Shown here: in pieces, positions 49,231 to 61,319 of the stretch | Layout of the letters: every line of letters starts with the position of its first letter | How positions within the stretch are numbered: position 1 is the first letter of the stretch | NCBI GenBank assembly: GCA_963965975.1 | Contig: OZ014425.1 | Coordinates: forward strand, 4,911,501 to 4,975,500 | Direction: 5' to 3' | Source of the DNA: Xestospongia bergquistia | Lineage: Eukaryota > Porifera > Demospongiae > Haplosclerida > Petrosiidae | Length of the DNA stretch: 64,000 nucleotides | Position numbers and translations under genes: made by a program | The notes under the pieces: model-generated | What the model was told of the DNA's origin: nothing | Databases searched by the model: none | What the model saw: only the letters and a program-made list of their open reading frames with translations

Positions 49231-51684
49231 TTAATTAGAAATGGGTGTGGCTAATTCAGCTGCGTAGAGTTCCTTCATGTCGTCAAAAGCAGTAACAATG
49301 GCATTCCCGAGATCAGTTGAACTTGTAGTAGGACAAGACTTCTTACAATGAATAGAATAAAATACTAGAAATACAAAGAGTTCATTGACATTATAATAAT
49401 CTGTAAATTTAGTAATCAATTTTGTGGAACATTTTAAGAGTCCAATTATCAAATTGTCATCTTCTTACCTGTGTCATCACCCACGACAATATAGGAAACA
49501 CCATATCCTGTGTCAGTAACTGTCCCAAACCCGCCTCCAATGGTACTGCGTTCTAAACGCCAATTTTTCTTAATTATTTGAACTGGTGTTTGTGATGTTG
49601 ACAAAACAAACTTCAATTGAAAAGCCTATTAAAATGAAAGAACATTTTGTAATAAGATCATTTTATTAAATGATTTTTAATAGAGCAACTAAGATGACTG
49701 ACCTCATCAAGAAATAGTTTTGGCATTGGATCAAGTTTGAGCCATTTTGCAATAATGTATAATCCAAAGAGATGACGATCTATCCCCATACCTCTCATTG
49801 CCTCAAATTTATACTTCTCCTGGTACCTATATACATGAGTCATTATGATATCATCCAATTTATTAACCACACTCACTCAATTGCTTTCTTGAGAAGCTTT
49901 TTACGTTCTTCAACAGTTACATTTGGGTCTTCCATGCTCTATTTACATGTGACAGTCATGTGACACAATACTATTAACTGACTTCCACAAAAGCTTTTGA
50001 ATGTATTGAGACAGGTCGAATTGTTTCTGTACGACCATGACAATATAACCTAAAAGAAACATTAAGAGGTCTGCCCACATGTTGCTATGGTTACCTTGTG
50101 GTCGCAGATTCATACGTTAACACAAAGCGATGATGCAAACGATAATAAGCCAGCTGTAAAGCTATTTGGAACCACCCATCAGGACTAAGACGACATTTCT
50201 TTGGTATAGCTTTACCATAACCTGGTATTGTTATTATAAGATCAGAGTCATCAATCTAACAATTAGTATAATCTAAAGAATCAAATGTAACATTATACCA
50301 TATCACGTAATAGCTGTTTTGATTTAGTAAGTTCTTCCTCCAGTCCTTCTAAGTTCCAATGGAGTCTAATAAAGGGGGAGATGACTATACTTGTCATTTC
50401 TTTCTTACTGCATTGGTTCAAAATCTAATTCAACTTCAGTGTTGTTATCTGATTCAGGGATATGACCATTTTCATCATATTCTTCTTTTTGAAGCATAAA
50501 CTCCCATACCTGCGTACAAACCTATTTCAAAGAATAGTTATATCACAATTTTCTATAAATAGAACATCATTTACGGTAGCATCTAAAAGGCTGTGTTCTA
50601 TATTTGATCCAACAACACCATTAGCATAAACTGCTGAAGTAAAGCATTTATCAAACCATCTGTTGTACACATTGCCATGAAACATTGTTCTGGAACGAGC
50701 TGTATAATCCTAAAGGTCAAAGAGGTCAAAGGTTAAAGTCAGCACATTATATTATTACATCAGCTGGAACAGATTCTGTTTCCAAGACTACTAATTGATA
50801 ACAATAATCAATAGCTTCCAGAGTTTCTCTATTAACAGGATCTTTTTCAAGTCTCTCACGAATTTCTGCCCATTCTGTCCTTGGTCGAGCTGTAAAGGCC
50901 ATTACACCTGTCTTATCTAGTTCATCTACATTAGTATATACAATAAAGTAGATGTATTTTCTGGCTTCTTACCTCCAGCCATTTGGACTATTTGTTCAAG
51001 CTGCTTCTTTATGAGGTGACGTGGCAAGACACATCCATCTTGTGCAACAACTTGTATCTTATAAAATTTACCTTGTCTAAATGACAAGATGAAACAACTA
51101 TGTCATAGAACACACTGTATACCTTAATATAACATTGTGATAGACTTTAGAGTGATGCTTATATTTGTATCTATCAACTTCACGACCAGGTACTCTCGTT
51201 GTGTTGGCATAATAATTAGTTCCATGCATACAAAAAGGGACCAGGTCTAGTGCCATCATATTTGGTATGTTGCCCTTTTCAAATTCTTTTGTAAACCTAA
51301 TTAATAAAATCACAAACAGATCATACCTATAACATTCATCCATAGACACACATATATATCCATACATGCAAAACATTTATTCATTATAACTACATACTTG
51401 ACAGCGAGATACATCAATGTAGCAGCTCTGTCTAATTGATGTGGTGATGTAGGCTTTTTATTACCAATACAGTAATAGTTTGAGTTAACTATTTAAAGAC
51501 ACTAATAAATATATTGTATAGTAAATTATGTACTAACAAGCAATAGGTGTTCTTTGACGAAAGTAAATGTACTCTTCCCACCATTCTTTGATCCAGTTAC
51601 GATGAGTCCATGATCTGCATGTGAAGGGAAAAGGGGAGGGAGAGAGAGAGAGAGAGAGAGGGGGGGGAGGGAGAGGGAGAGGGA

Positions 51685-51741
<57 letters not shown>

Positions 51742-51762
51742 AGGGAGAGAGAGGGAGAGAGG

Positions 51763-51827
<65 letters not shown>

Positions 51828-52662
51828 GTGCTGACCTTTCACAACCACATATCAAGTGTATTACATTAATATTGCATTCCTTTGAACACAAATAGGTCAC
51901 ATGAATCCAATTATCTTGAGTTGAAAGTATAGTTGTGATACGTCACATTAGTGACCTTTGTCTTTGTGTTTGCTTAGAGCTGCAGGCCCACACACAACAA
52001 AGAGAACTAACCTTAATTTGAGATAGAATTGTAAACGCTTTCCTTCCTTTCTTTGAAATTCTTTAACAACCTAATTAAATAAATTGTGAGATGATAAAGG
52101 TCAGCATAACCAGAGATAAACATACATCTTCTGTCTTTTGATATTGTTCATCTGATAACAAAGGTCGCACGCTCTCAAGATACCTGTAATATATAAACAA
52201 TTACACTCTTTGAGTGGATAGTTCAATTCACCTTTTACAAGTCTTTTTTAATGATGGTACTGGTAGTGATGGTAGAAACTCCTGATATTTATTGGCTCCG
52301 AGTTGCTTCTTTCCAAGCAGCAATATCATCAATAAATACCATACCTTGAGAAAAACAATATCATTATAAACAGCCGTTACAAACTTAAAGGATACCCTGT
52401 TTATATAACTTCGTGGTGTTAAGAACCAGCCATTATACTGTAAAAGAAATCGAATCACTCTCTGTCTCAGAAAAGACCAAATCAATATGATGGCACTGCC
52501 GAACAAAAATCCCAATACAGCAGGTAGTAAAGAACGAAGTACGGAGAAAGGTTGAAGTACTAACTCGCTAAAGATGTGTTCTAAAGTCAGACTAGACCAA
52601 TGTAGTGCAATAGCACTGTTTACAATCGCTCCCAGTCCACCGAACAGTACGACCTTAACCAT
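49231..52662 (-). CDS. CPT1: Carnitine O-palmitoyltransferase 1
   Basis: Start [20 protein letters not shown] at 52662 is the best visible, stop 49233-49231, about 18 exons. CPT1 transfers long-chain acyl groups from CoA to carnitine at the mitochondrial outer membrane, the gate to beta-oxidation. Two membrane segments are visible ([37 protein letters not shown]), then [20 protein letters not shown]. The catalytic region has [14 protein letters not shown] and the active-site His in NIEHSLLDA. Later come [20 protein letters not shown] and VLSTSQTPV then [20 protein letters not shown], the carnitine/CoA site signature. The N-terminus is shorter than in vertebrates (see findings). Head-to-head with the rhamnosidase gene, 84 bp apart. 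Confidence 0.95.
51628..51824. repeat. Imperfect (GA)n/(GGGA)n microsatellite in a CPT1 intron
   Basis: About 200 bp of GA with GGGA interruptions. On the coding strand it is a (CT)n tract that ends a few bases before the CATGCAG acceptor of the exon encoding [15 protein letters not shown], so it lies where the polypyrimidine tract belongs. Confidence 0.95.
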
Positions 52663-52746
52663 TTCTTCGATATGCCCGATTATCAGAAATTTTTCACAAT
52701 AACAATATTGATGGGTGTGGCTCAGTTTCAAAAAGGTCAATGTATT
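52663..52746. promoter_or_regulatory. 84-bp head-to-head gap, CPT1 / GH78 rhamnosidase
   Basis: Only 84 bp separate the two chosen start codons. It contains GATGGGTGTGGCTC at about 52710-52723, a CACCC-type box that recurs in the window. No TATA box is evident. Confidence 0.5.
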
Positions 52747-55700
52747 ATGGCTTTCCAAATTGCAATAGTGATATTAGGACTTGTAGTGCACCGTTCATAC
52801 GGTACACCCTTACCAGCATATAACCTCCAATGTGAGAGGAACCTTGTTGGTCTTTCAATTCAACAGCTAAAAACTCAACGACATCACTTTGCTACAGATA
52901 ATCCTCGCCCTCTCTTTTCATGGTCAATAGCGCATACAGAGAGAGGAGCAACCCAGACAGGATTTGAAGTATTAGTCAGTAAAGATATTGACTTTAAAAA
53001 AATCATCTGGGATAGTGGAGTGAGAAAGAACATTAATCAACAGCAAGAAATAAGATATGACGGACCACCATTTCAAGGAGGAAGAGTATATTTTTGGCGA
53101 GTCATTTGGTGGGATCATAATGGAATAGCAGCACAAAGTGAAGAGATAGGACATTTCTTAGCAGTAACTATTTCACAAGAAGATTGGAGCAAGGCTAAAT
53201 GGATAGCAGCCCCAGATGGAATGGACACAACACCTACATTTGTTAAAAAGTTTCCAACAATGGGTAAGAGTGTTGCCAATGCAATGCTATATGTCTCTGG
53301 TCTTGGTTACTTCAGAGCTTGGGTCAATGAAATTGATCTTCATCAACGAGCTGATCCACCTGTCTACTTAGCTCCCGGTTGGACTAATTATGAAATACGT
53401 ATACCATATATGGTTTTTGATGTATCTTCATATATGTTGACACATGATGATATACCCATTGCTATAATGTTAGGAACTGGATGGCGAAACACTTCGGAAT
53501 TTCCACCACATGACAAATCTCCAGTACCAGATGAAATCCCTCGTGTATTGCGCCTTATATTAACTGTGTTATTCACAGACTCTGTGGACCCAGTTATTGT
53601 TTATAGCGATAATACTTGGGATGTCCAAACATCAAAAATTGAGTCCAGTTCAGTTTATAATGGCGAAGTCTACAATGCTATGACAACACCAACTATTGTG
53701 GGGAAGGCCATTGAAACACCAGGACCAGCTGGTGTGATGTATCAACCAGAAATGCCATACATTGCAGAGACAGGACTGATAGACAAACCTGTAAGTATAT
53801 CTGTTGATCCTCAAAGTATCAATGACCACTATAAACAAGTGGTTGATTTTGGTAATAACACTGCTGGTGTATTGGTAGTAAATGTAGCTGAACTTGCTAA
53901 AGGTCAAGTATTACAGATAAAACATGCTGAAGTACCCATGCATCCTCCTTATGGTAAAAGAGATGGTTCGTTGTTCTTTGATAACCTACGTGATGCAGAT
54001 CAGCTTGACTACTACACATCAAATGGCACTGAGAAATCATATCAACCAACCTTTACATACCACGGTTTCCGATATGCTTTAGTTACCAATTTTCCTCGTA
54101 AATTACTACCCACTGATCTATACAAGAAACGCGTAAATACAAACCTTAAACCAAATAGTCAATTTCATGTCTCCAATGATCTCTTAAACAATATACAAGA
54201 AAATGTTATAAAAGGACAACTCTCTAATTTGATGAGTGTTCCTACAGATTGTGACCAACGTAATGAGCGTTTAGGATGGATGGGTGATGCTGGATTATCA
54301 GCAGACTCTATGGCGCTTAATTTTCAAATGGCAAGTTTTTTCCCGCACCGAACAATGTTAATGATTGACGAACAAATAAATGGGTCTCTCCCCGATGTGG
54401 TTCCCTTTTATCACGGTGGAGGTCGTCCGTCAGATCCTTCCTGGGGTGCAGCCTTCCCTCAAACTGTATGGATTCTTTGGAAACAATATGGAGACGTAGA
54501 CACCGCAAGAAATCACTACTCTAACTTACTGGATTATATTGATTTTGTAGACTCTCAAGTCCCAGCAGAAGGGATATCCATGATACCAGGTCGTTATGGT
54601 GATTGGGTCCCTCCCCCTCCATACAAAAAAATAGATACTCATTTTTGTTCAGCCTTTAGTTTCATGCAAAATATTCAACAGATAGCGACAATAGCAGGTG
54701 CTCTAAATGATACCGGTAATGCTGTACGACTACAAAATATGTTTTCAAAGTATGCTATACAATTTAACAAAGCATATTACTCCAATTACAAATATATGGA
54801 TGATCTTCAAGTGAGCTACACACTACCTCTAGCTCTAAATATTGTACCAACAAATGACAAAGAGAAAGTCATTGCTAACTTTCTTAACAGAATATCTGCT
54901 GATAACACTCATGTGACAGCTGGTATAGTGGGAACCAAAGCTCTTCTTCCAGTGTTGACTAATGTAGTCAAACGACATGACATAGCTATGGAGATTGTCA
55001 CTCAAGTAAGCTATCCTAGTTGGGGTTTTATGATTCATAATCCAGATGAACCTGCGACAGCTATATGGGAACTTTGGAACTCTCACAATGGGAGCAGTAC
55101 TATGGACTCACGTAATCATCACATGTTCTCTAGTGTGAGTGGGTGGATGCAGACAGACATGATTGGTCTAAAGCAACAAGAGGGTAGCTATGGATACAAA
55201 GCCTTAGATCTTTATCCTGCACCATCATTAGATTTATCAGCTGCATCTATCCAGTTGGAACACCCACATCCAATTAAGTACTCATGGCATCGTAAAGGAG
55301 GTCTCCAGTGTGGAAAAGCAGCTGAAGATCAGTCTCCACTCAATCCTAACTTACCCAAACATGGAGGACTAAAGCTAAGTTGTGGAGAAGGGGTCATTGC
55401 TCAAGTCCAATTTGCCTCTTATGGTAACTCCGTGGGTACATGTGGTTATCATCGTACAAGCAGCTGTCATGTTGGACATAGTCTCAAGACAGTAGAGGAT
55501 CTTTGTCTTAACAAGGCGGAGTGTATTGTACCAACAAGAGGTGACTATTGGGGTGATGATCCTTGTCCTGGAGAAACTAAATGGCTTACAGCAGCAGTCT
55601 TGTGTAGTGAGAACCTTCATTCTGATCTGATGTATCGCTATTCATCTCTAAAAGTGGATGTATCTATACCAATGGGAAGCCAAGCCCTCTTAAATTTACC

Positions 55701-56193
55701 ATCTTATGGATTAAGTGACCTCACAGTGTGGGACAACGATCAAATTATCTACTCAAATAAAATTCTCCATAAAGCAGTCAAAGGGGTGGAGTCAGCCAAA
55801 TGGGTATCATCAAGTGATGGAGACTATCTTCAAATGGGACTTGTGTCTGGTGAATATCATCTCATAATCCGAGGAACACAACCAGAGGAGATCCACTCTG
55901 TAATTGGGAAAGAAACTGATAGACATGCCCACTTGAAATGTTCTAATGAGCATGTTATCACCAACATTGATTGGGTATCTTATGGAGATCCCTCTGTTGG
56001 TAACTATGGCAACTTCCAGCTAGGAACATGCCATAGTGCAGCAAGTCGTACAGTGGTTGAGTGGGCGTGTCTAGGTAGTAATGCATGTACCATCTCAATG
56101 AACGAGAGTTTTGGAGATGAGCCATGTCCTGATGTGGTTCCTCCCTCAGGTGGGTGGAGTCTTGTGGTTCGCTATTCTTGTAACAAGCGATAA
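52747..56193 (+). CDS. Secreted GH78 alpha-L-rhamnosidase with two SUEL-type lectin domains
   Basis: A single uninterrupted frame of 1148 residues, unlike nearly every other gene here. From Met 52747 it has a signal peptide (MAFQIAIVILGLVVHRSYG), so I prefer this start to an in-frame ATG at 52672. The GH78 enzyme spans most of the chain: an N-terminal beta domain (PRPLFSWSI, TQTGFEVLVS, YFWRVIWWD), then the (alpha/alpha)6 barrel with PTDCDQRNERLGWMGDAG (acidic residues about 503, 507, 514) and ATAIWELW (Glu about 775). These are the positions used for inverting rhamnoside hydrolysis. Two C-terminal galactose/rhamnose-binding lectin domains follow (LSCGEGVIAQVQFASYG..CPGETKWL; LKCSNEHVITNIDWVSYGDP..CPDV). 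It probably cleaves and holds rhamnose-containing glycans outside the cell. Confidence 0.92.
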   Translation: MAFQIAIVILGLVVHRSYGTPLPAYNLQCERNLVGLSIQQLKTQRHHFATDNPRPLFSWSIAHTERGATQTGFEVLVSKDIDFKKIIWDSGVRKNINQQQEIRYDGPPFQGGRVYFWRVIWWDHNGIAAQSEEIGHFLAVTISQEDWSKAKWIAAPDGMDTTPTFVKKFPTMGKSVANAMLYVSGLGYFRAWVNEIDLHQRADPPVYLAPGWTNYEIRIPYMVFDVSSYMLTHDDIPIAIMLGTGWRNTSEFPPHDKSPVPDEIPRVLRLILTVLFTDSVDPVIVYSDNTWDVQTSKIESSSVYNGEVYNAMTTPTIVGKAIETPGPAGVMYQPEMPYIAETGLIDKPVSISVDPQSINDHYKQVVDFGNNTAGVLVVNVAELAKGQVLQIKHAEVPMHPPYGKRDGSLFFDNLRDADQLDYYTSNGTEKSYQPTFTYHGFRYALVTNFPRKLLPTDLYKKRVNTNLKPNSQFHVSNDLLNNIQENVIKGQLSNLMSVPTDCDQRNERLGWMGDAGLSADSMALNFQMASFFPHRTMLMIDEQINGSLPDVVPFYHGGGRPSDPSWGAAFPQTVWILWKQYGDVDTARNHYSNLLDYIDFVDSQVPAEGISMIPGRYGDWVPPPPYKKIDTHFCSAFSFMQNIQQIATIAGALNDTGNAVRLQNMFSKYAIQFNKAYYSNYKYMDDLQVSYTLPLALNIVPTNDKEKVIANFLNRISADNTHVTAGIVGTKALLPVLTNVVKRHDIAMEIVTQVSYPSWGFMIHNPDEPATAIWELWNSHNGSSTMDSRNHHMFSSVSGWMQTDMIGLKQQEGSYGYKALDLYPAPSLDLSAASIQLEHPHPIKYSWHRKGGLQCGKAAEDQSPLNPNLPKHGGLKLSCGEGVIAQVQFASYGNSVGTCGYHRTSSCHVGHSLKTVEDLCLNKAECIVPTRGDYWGDDPCPGETKWLTAAVLCSENLHSDLMYRYSSLKVDVSIPMGSQALLNLPSYGLSDLTVWDNDQIIYSNKILHKAVKGVESAKWVSSSDGDYLQMGLVSGEYHLIIRGTQPEEIHSVIGKETDRHAHLKCSNEHVITNIDWVSYGDPSVGNYGNFQLGTCHSAASRTVVEWACLGSNACTISMNESFGDEPCPDVVPPSGGWSLVVRYSCNKR

Positions 56194-56391
56194 TGCAATT
56201 CAGCTGGACTGAATTATTTGCGCCATTAATTGTGACATTGTGTGCAAAGCATTATTACATAACAAGCTAACATTATTATGTAATAATTAATTAAGTTACC
56301 TTGTAATAACATATGTTGCTAATGTACAATTAATCATTATTTTGTTGCTGTAATTTTTGCTATTAAAAAAAAACATTTTATATAAAGTGAC

Positions 56392-57952
56392 TTATTCAAA
56401 CAGACATACCATATTCATAAGATCTACTATTTTATGTATATCTCCACCAGCTGCTAAATCAACAACATCCTAAAAAACAATGAGAATAAACTGTTTATTT
56501 AACTTCATATACCTTAGGGAGTCGAGACATGTGCAGCTGTGATGGTTGGATTCCCATAGGATCTTCTATTAGCCGGAGTTCTGGTACTATTCCTTCACTT
56601 GTACTTATCTGATCAAGCTCCTCCCATTTGAATAAGAAGCTGTTTGTCGTAGGAGAGAAAGTACCAAAATCTACTAAAATCACATTACCCTATATAATTT
56701 CAACTAAAATTAGTATTTGTTATATTTTCCATACCTGTCTGGGTCTATAAACATCCATTATATCTGTACATAAAAGATAAATATGATGATAGGACCCAAT
56801 ATATGGGGTAGTGCTTACAATTTTTCAGGGGAAATCTATTAACAATATATGTTTTATAGAAACATATGATATCTGTTATAATTAACTCTACATTGTCCAG
56901 TAAATGTTTATAAGAAGTTGAGCAATCTTTTTGACTCACTCCTAAAAAGTATACTATTTTAAGATGATGTAATAGGAATAACACACCAATGATATAACAG
57001 TCTTTTATAAAACAACGAAACTCTCCTGACAGCTGTACATCAGTCCACTGTCGTAAACAGAGCTATTAAATATAATGACACAATTAGATCATAACAAAGA
57101 TCTTACATACTGTATATGACAAGGTTGGTCTTCCAGCTCCAATATAACATGATCTAGTGTGCATTAATTATAAATAGTATTGCTTATCAATATATCATAC
57201 AATTGTGTCATATCATGTGATATACAGTCTGAACTCTTCAATAATAAAATAACTTCAGCTGGTACTGTGCATTTGAGAGTGTTGTCAGGACTAACCCATG
57301 CAGCATCCTGTGGTATATGACATTGATAGCTATATAGTTATGGCTGTTTGTATACCATAGGAGAACTCCAGTTTAGTTTGGGAAAAGCAGCTCCATTTAG
57401 GGACTGAATACTATCAGATATTCTCTGGACCAGTTCTGAAAATACAGGAGTTGGTTCCTATTAAAAATATAAGGCATTTTATATTTTATTGAATTAAATT
57501 ATGTGGTATCTTAATTACTTCTGATTCTATATCATTTTCATCATCTTTCCATTCTTCCTATTGAAAACATTTTTTGAATTATTATAACAAAACTCAATAA
57601 TCTACTCTATTTTCCTCGTCATCATCTACTGATGAAGTCACATGACTTGGTAGCTCACATCTGCAATAAATCATGTGATTATCATGTGATTCGTTACCTA
57701 CCCTTCAGGTAAAACAATTCCATCAGATTGCAGATAATCGATGAAATCTTGAGAGAGAGGGATAAAAAGACTACAGAAGGAAAACATAACACAACCATAC
57801 TAGAATTAATAACTAGTAGTGGCTAACGTTTTAAATGTGACATCTTCAAACTTTGCATACCATGTTGGTAAAGCACATTGGAGGGTCTATAATAGTGGCT
57901 ATAGTACAGATCATAAATACATTAGGAGTACCTCATCTTTTATGAGTGCCAT
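56392..57952 (-). CDS. CDC123: CDC123 homologue (eIF2 assembly factor)
   Basis: Start MALIKDE at 57952, stop 56394-56392, about eleven exons. Matches to human CDC123 include [37 protein letters not shown], an acidic [13 protein letters not shown] stretch and [14 protein letters not shown]. Further on are [11 protein letters not shown] and [20 protein letters not shown], and the C-terminal [20 protein letters not shown]. The protein has an ATP-grasp fold and promotes eIF2 complex assembly by binding eIF2-gamma. An NRF1-like ACGCATGCGCA lies at 57984-57994, about 32 bp upstream of the start. Confidence 0.9.
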
Positions 57953-58467
57953 TATCCTTCAATTGTTAACCCAATACTGGTCCACGCATGCGCAAACTAT
58001 ATACGTGTATTCGTGGAATAAAATTATAGCCATGTTGTTTTATATAATATTGCAGCCTCCTTGTATCACCAACACAGCTAGCAATTACTATGTTGATGTT
58101 GTTAATCGTATATAAAAGCAATACTTGATAACTGACAATTCTGTAATACTGAGTGTGACACTAAATAGTATAGTTGTCTGCTTGTGTCAAAATATTTGTT
58201 TTATTGTGTTAATTTCATATTACTAATGTAAAATATCATTGTCTCTTTTTTATGTTACAACAAATAAAAATCCTTACGCTACACTACTATCAATCCACAA
58301 CATGTAACTTCTGCTTACATAAGAGAATGCAAAGAAGGGGTTAAAAATTTGGATAACCTTCTCTGGCTAATAGCTGTGATCTTTTTTATTGGTTCTGCCA
58401 TACTTTTAGTTCCAACTTCCAAGACCCAGCTGAAAGGAAATAATCTCAAGAATAGGGTCTGGGACAC
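57953..58467. promoter_or_regulatory. Head-to-head region CDC123 / vezatin with NRF1-like site
   Basis: 515 bp between divergent starts. The only clear motif is ACGCATGCGCA at 57984-57994. The rest is AT-rich and shows no gene I can support. Confidence 0.5.
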
Positions 58468-61243
58468 ATGGATGAAGAGGGAGATGTAGTTTATTTTGAA
58501 GTGAGTTCTATTGTGTTGTTATTTATAAAATATAATATCTTCATACCCGCAGACCTCTCCAGCTGCTGAAGAACTGCGCTCTTTCAACACTATTGGTGAT
58601 GTCACTAACAATATACTGCCCAGTGGTCTGAGAACCAATATTGAGACAAAAAGGATCCTAGACAATGGTAGAAACCACTGGAGACAACTAATGCAGAGAA
58701 TTAGACAATTTATTGTAAGCAGGTGGTCAGAAGAGGTATTCTCTGCAAAAATGTGATCTCATTAATTTAATGAGCTCTTTATAATGTAGTTACAAATTCA
58801 AAGGCTTATAAGATCTATAATTGACTCCTCCCTTCTCACTGAAGAAGACATTCAATTGTTAGAGTTCACACTTAACTCAGCATTACTGACTACCACATCA
58901 ACTAATACACCAACAAAGTACACGTAAGAATTTATCATTACATGTATATTTACATGTACTACCTCTCCTCTTAGCCCAATAACTTATTCATTAATTGTAG
59001 CTATATTTATACTATTAATGGCAATACTTGGGAATGCCAACTTCCTACTAATATTAATAGTTTCACTTGTTACTATGGCAACCATATTCCTACTCATAAA
59101 GGTACTATAGTTCATTAATCACATGAATGTCATATGATTATCAGGTAGATCAATTCCATAGGGTATGGACAAAACTTTATGGTGACAGGATCATGGGCTA
59201 TGTGTGTGAAATGGAGACATTACTAAGTCTACTGACACAAGGTCTGCGTATGATACAAGAAAGAGAACTTGTCTATCATGGATTTACAAGGTTAGACCCA
59301 CTTAATTAGTAATAATCACACCCTCTATATTATGTGCATATATGTCATATGTCCAGGCCAACTATCCGAGGAGTTCCAGTTAGTCGAATTGAACGGCGTA
59401 GTAGATCTTATCAGTGTGTCCAATTACGAGAACGAATTTACCAAACATGTAATGATGGTATACAACTGATTAGAGGGATTACCCATGTCTTAGTGGAGAC
59501 ATACCAACTTAATATGGAACTGGATGATAGACACTCATATTTAGCTTACAGAGATTTGACAGATCTCCATAGCAACGAAGACAAAAACAATATTTTATCT
59601 CTGGAATCTTTGAAGGCAAGGAGAGGAATATAGTATGATATAATTACTGCATCTAATGTAGAATACAGCCAGTCTTTTTGCAGTGCTAAACTCTGAGATG
59701 TTACAGCGTTTGATTTTAGTGTTAGGACACCATCTTGTAGTTGAGTCTATTAAAGAATATCAGTGTAAGAAAAGTGACTATCTTTCTTTACCTCAGTCTA
59801 ATACAGCTGTTAATAAATTGAATCTGAGTGCTGCTACACAACTGATGAAGGAGGTAAGATTGTTTATAAGTCAATCCTGCAAACAGCTGACATGGTCTTT
59901 GGAATATCAAAGACTCTATCTTTTAGGTGAGTGTCATGTTTTAAATACCTTTATTGTCTTGTGATCCAGACAAAGCTCCACCCACTCATACATCAGATCA
60001 TACATCTCAAGTAACTAATCCTATATCTCTTATCAAAGCAGAGTTACATGCAGCTGATCTTCACACTCACACAACTCTAATTAAGTGAGTATAAGAAATA
60101 ATTTCTGTAACAACTTAATGTTTCAACTATATCTATAGACTAAGAGAATTAGAAAGTAATTTATCAACTGATGTCCAGCAAATATACTTGGAAGAAGGTA
60201 CATATGTATTATAATAGCACATTGGTATAATGGTACATTGGTACAGTAATATAACAGTCACAATAATTTTGTACTATAGAAATCAAGGCAATACAAAATA
60301 ACTTGATAGCAGCTGAACAACATTTAAATCATGTTATAGTTCAACTCCACCCATCAACCACACCCATTAAATCAGGTAATGAACACACATTCATAAATTA
60401 TTCTAATAATTAAAATGTTAGATAATATTATTGAGAGAAAAAATGAACATGAGGAAAACATTGTACAGGAAAATATAATGGAAAATATAATTGAAGAGAG
60501 TGAAGATGAGGAAATAGAAGATGAGAAGGTTTGTAAAGACACACATTATATATAATATATTATGATATCACATATAATATATTGTGATGTCACAATATAA
60601 TATATTATGATAGGTTTATGAGGCTTATGTAACTAATATTGAGGATATATCTTTGTTACAAGATCAGAACTTGATAGTTGAAAATGAGGTCAGTTATATT
60701 ATTACATACCATTTTGTGCCATTGTGCATCCTTTTACATTAGAAATGGAAGCAAGCGTCAGTTACTTTACTACGTGAATTAAATTCAGTTTTAGCAGTAA
60801 GAAAAGTGGAGAAAGAAAGAAAACGAGAAACACGCCAAAAATTAAAACTTGGAGATCAATGTCCTATGGAACAGATTACTGTTCAATTACCTGACACACA
60901 TATGACCACCAATGATACATCACATGATCCTCAAAACATTCTGTCAATTGATAGTACTGATAAATCACACGATCATGTGACACCACATGAATCCCAAACT
61001 GCTATACATGTATCTAAGCATACTTTTATACATGTATCTAAGCAACAAAGTAATCCATCAAGTGATAGTCACATGACTAATGCTGATAAAACACATGATT
61101 ATCATGTGAAAGAACAGGATATAGAGAGTGGAAGACCTAGTATGCAAGATCTAGCAAATGCAATAGCTTCTGCAAGCAAAAGGACATGTGAAGAGGTGTT
61201 TGAGTACTCAGAAGATGATGAGGAAGAAAATCCTCCAATTTAA
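58468..61243 (+). CDS. VEZT: Vezatin homologue
   Basis: Start MDEEGDVVYFE at 58468, matching the acidic VVFE start of human vezatin; stop 61241-61243. A helical segment is followed by a double membrane hairpin at about 58980-59100 (YSLIVAIFILLMAILGNANF and LLILIVSLVTMATIFLLI). Then come ETLLSLLTQGLRMIQERELV and HGFTR, close to the vertebrate LIQETEVISRGFT block. Later EAYVTNIEDISLLQDQN, KWKQASVTLLRELNSVLAVR and KRETRQKLKLGDQ parallel the human EAYVDDI and ELKSVLGF region. The C-terminal exon is disordered and His/Asp rich. In vertebrates it is a membrane protein of adherens junctions that links myosin VIIA to cadherin-catenin. Exon joints are approximate. Confidence 0.85.
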
Positions 61244-61319
61244 TATTTAATTACTACAATATCAAACACTACAAACTGAATGATGCAATAATGACATCAT
61301 TAAATTCATTATAGTTCAA

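Noticed and set aside
52672..52746. Upstream start for the rhamnosidase (MPDYQKFF)
   Set aside because: It would bury the signal peptide about 25 residues in and leave only 9 bp between the divergent start codons.
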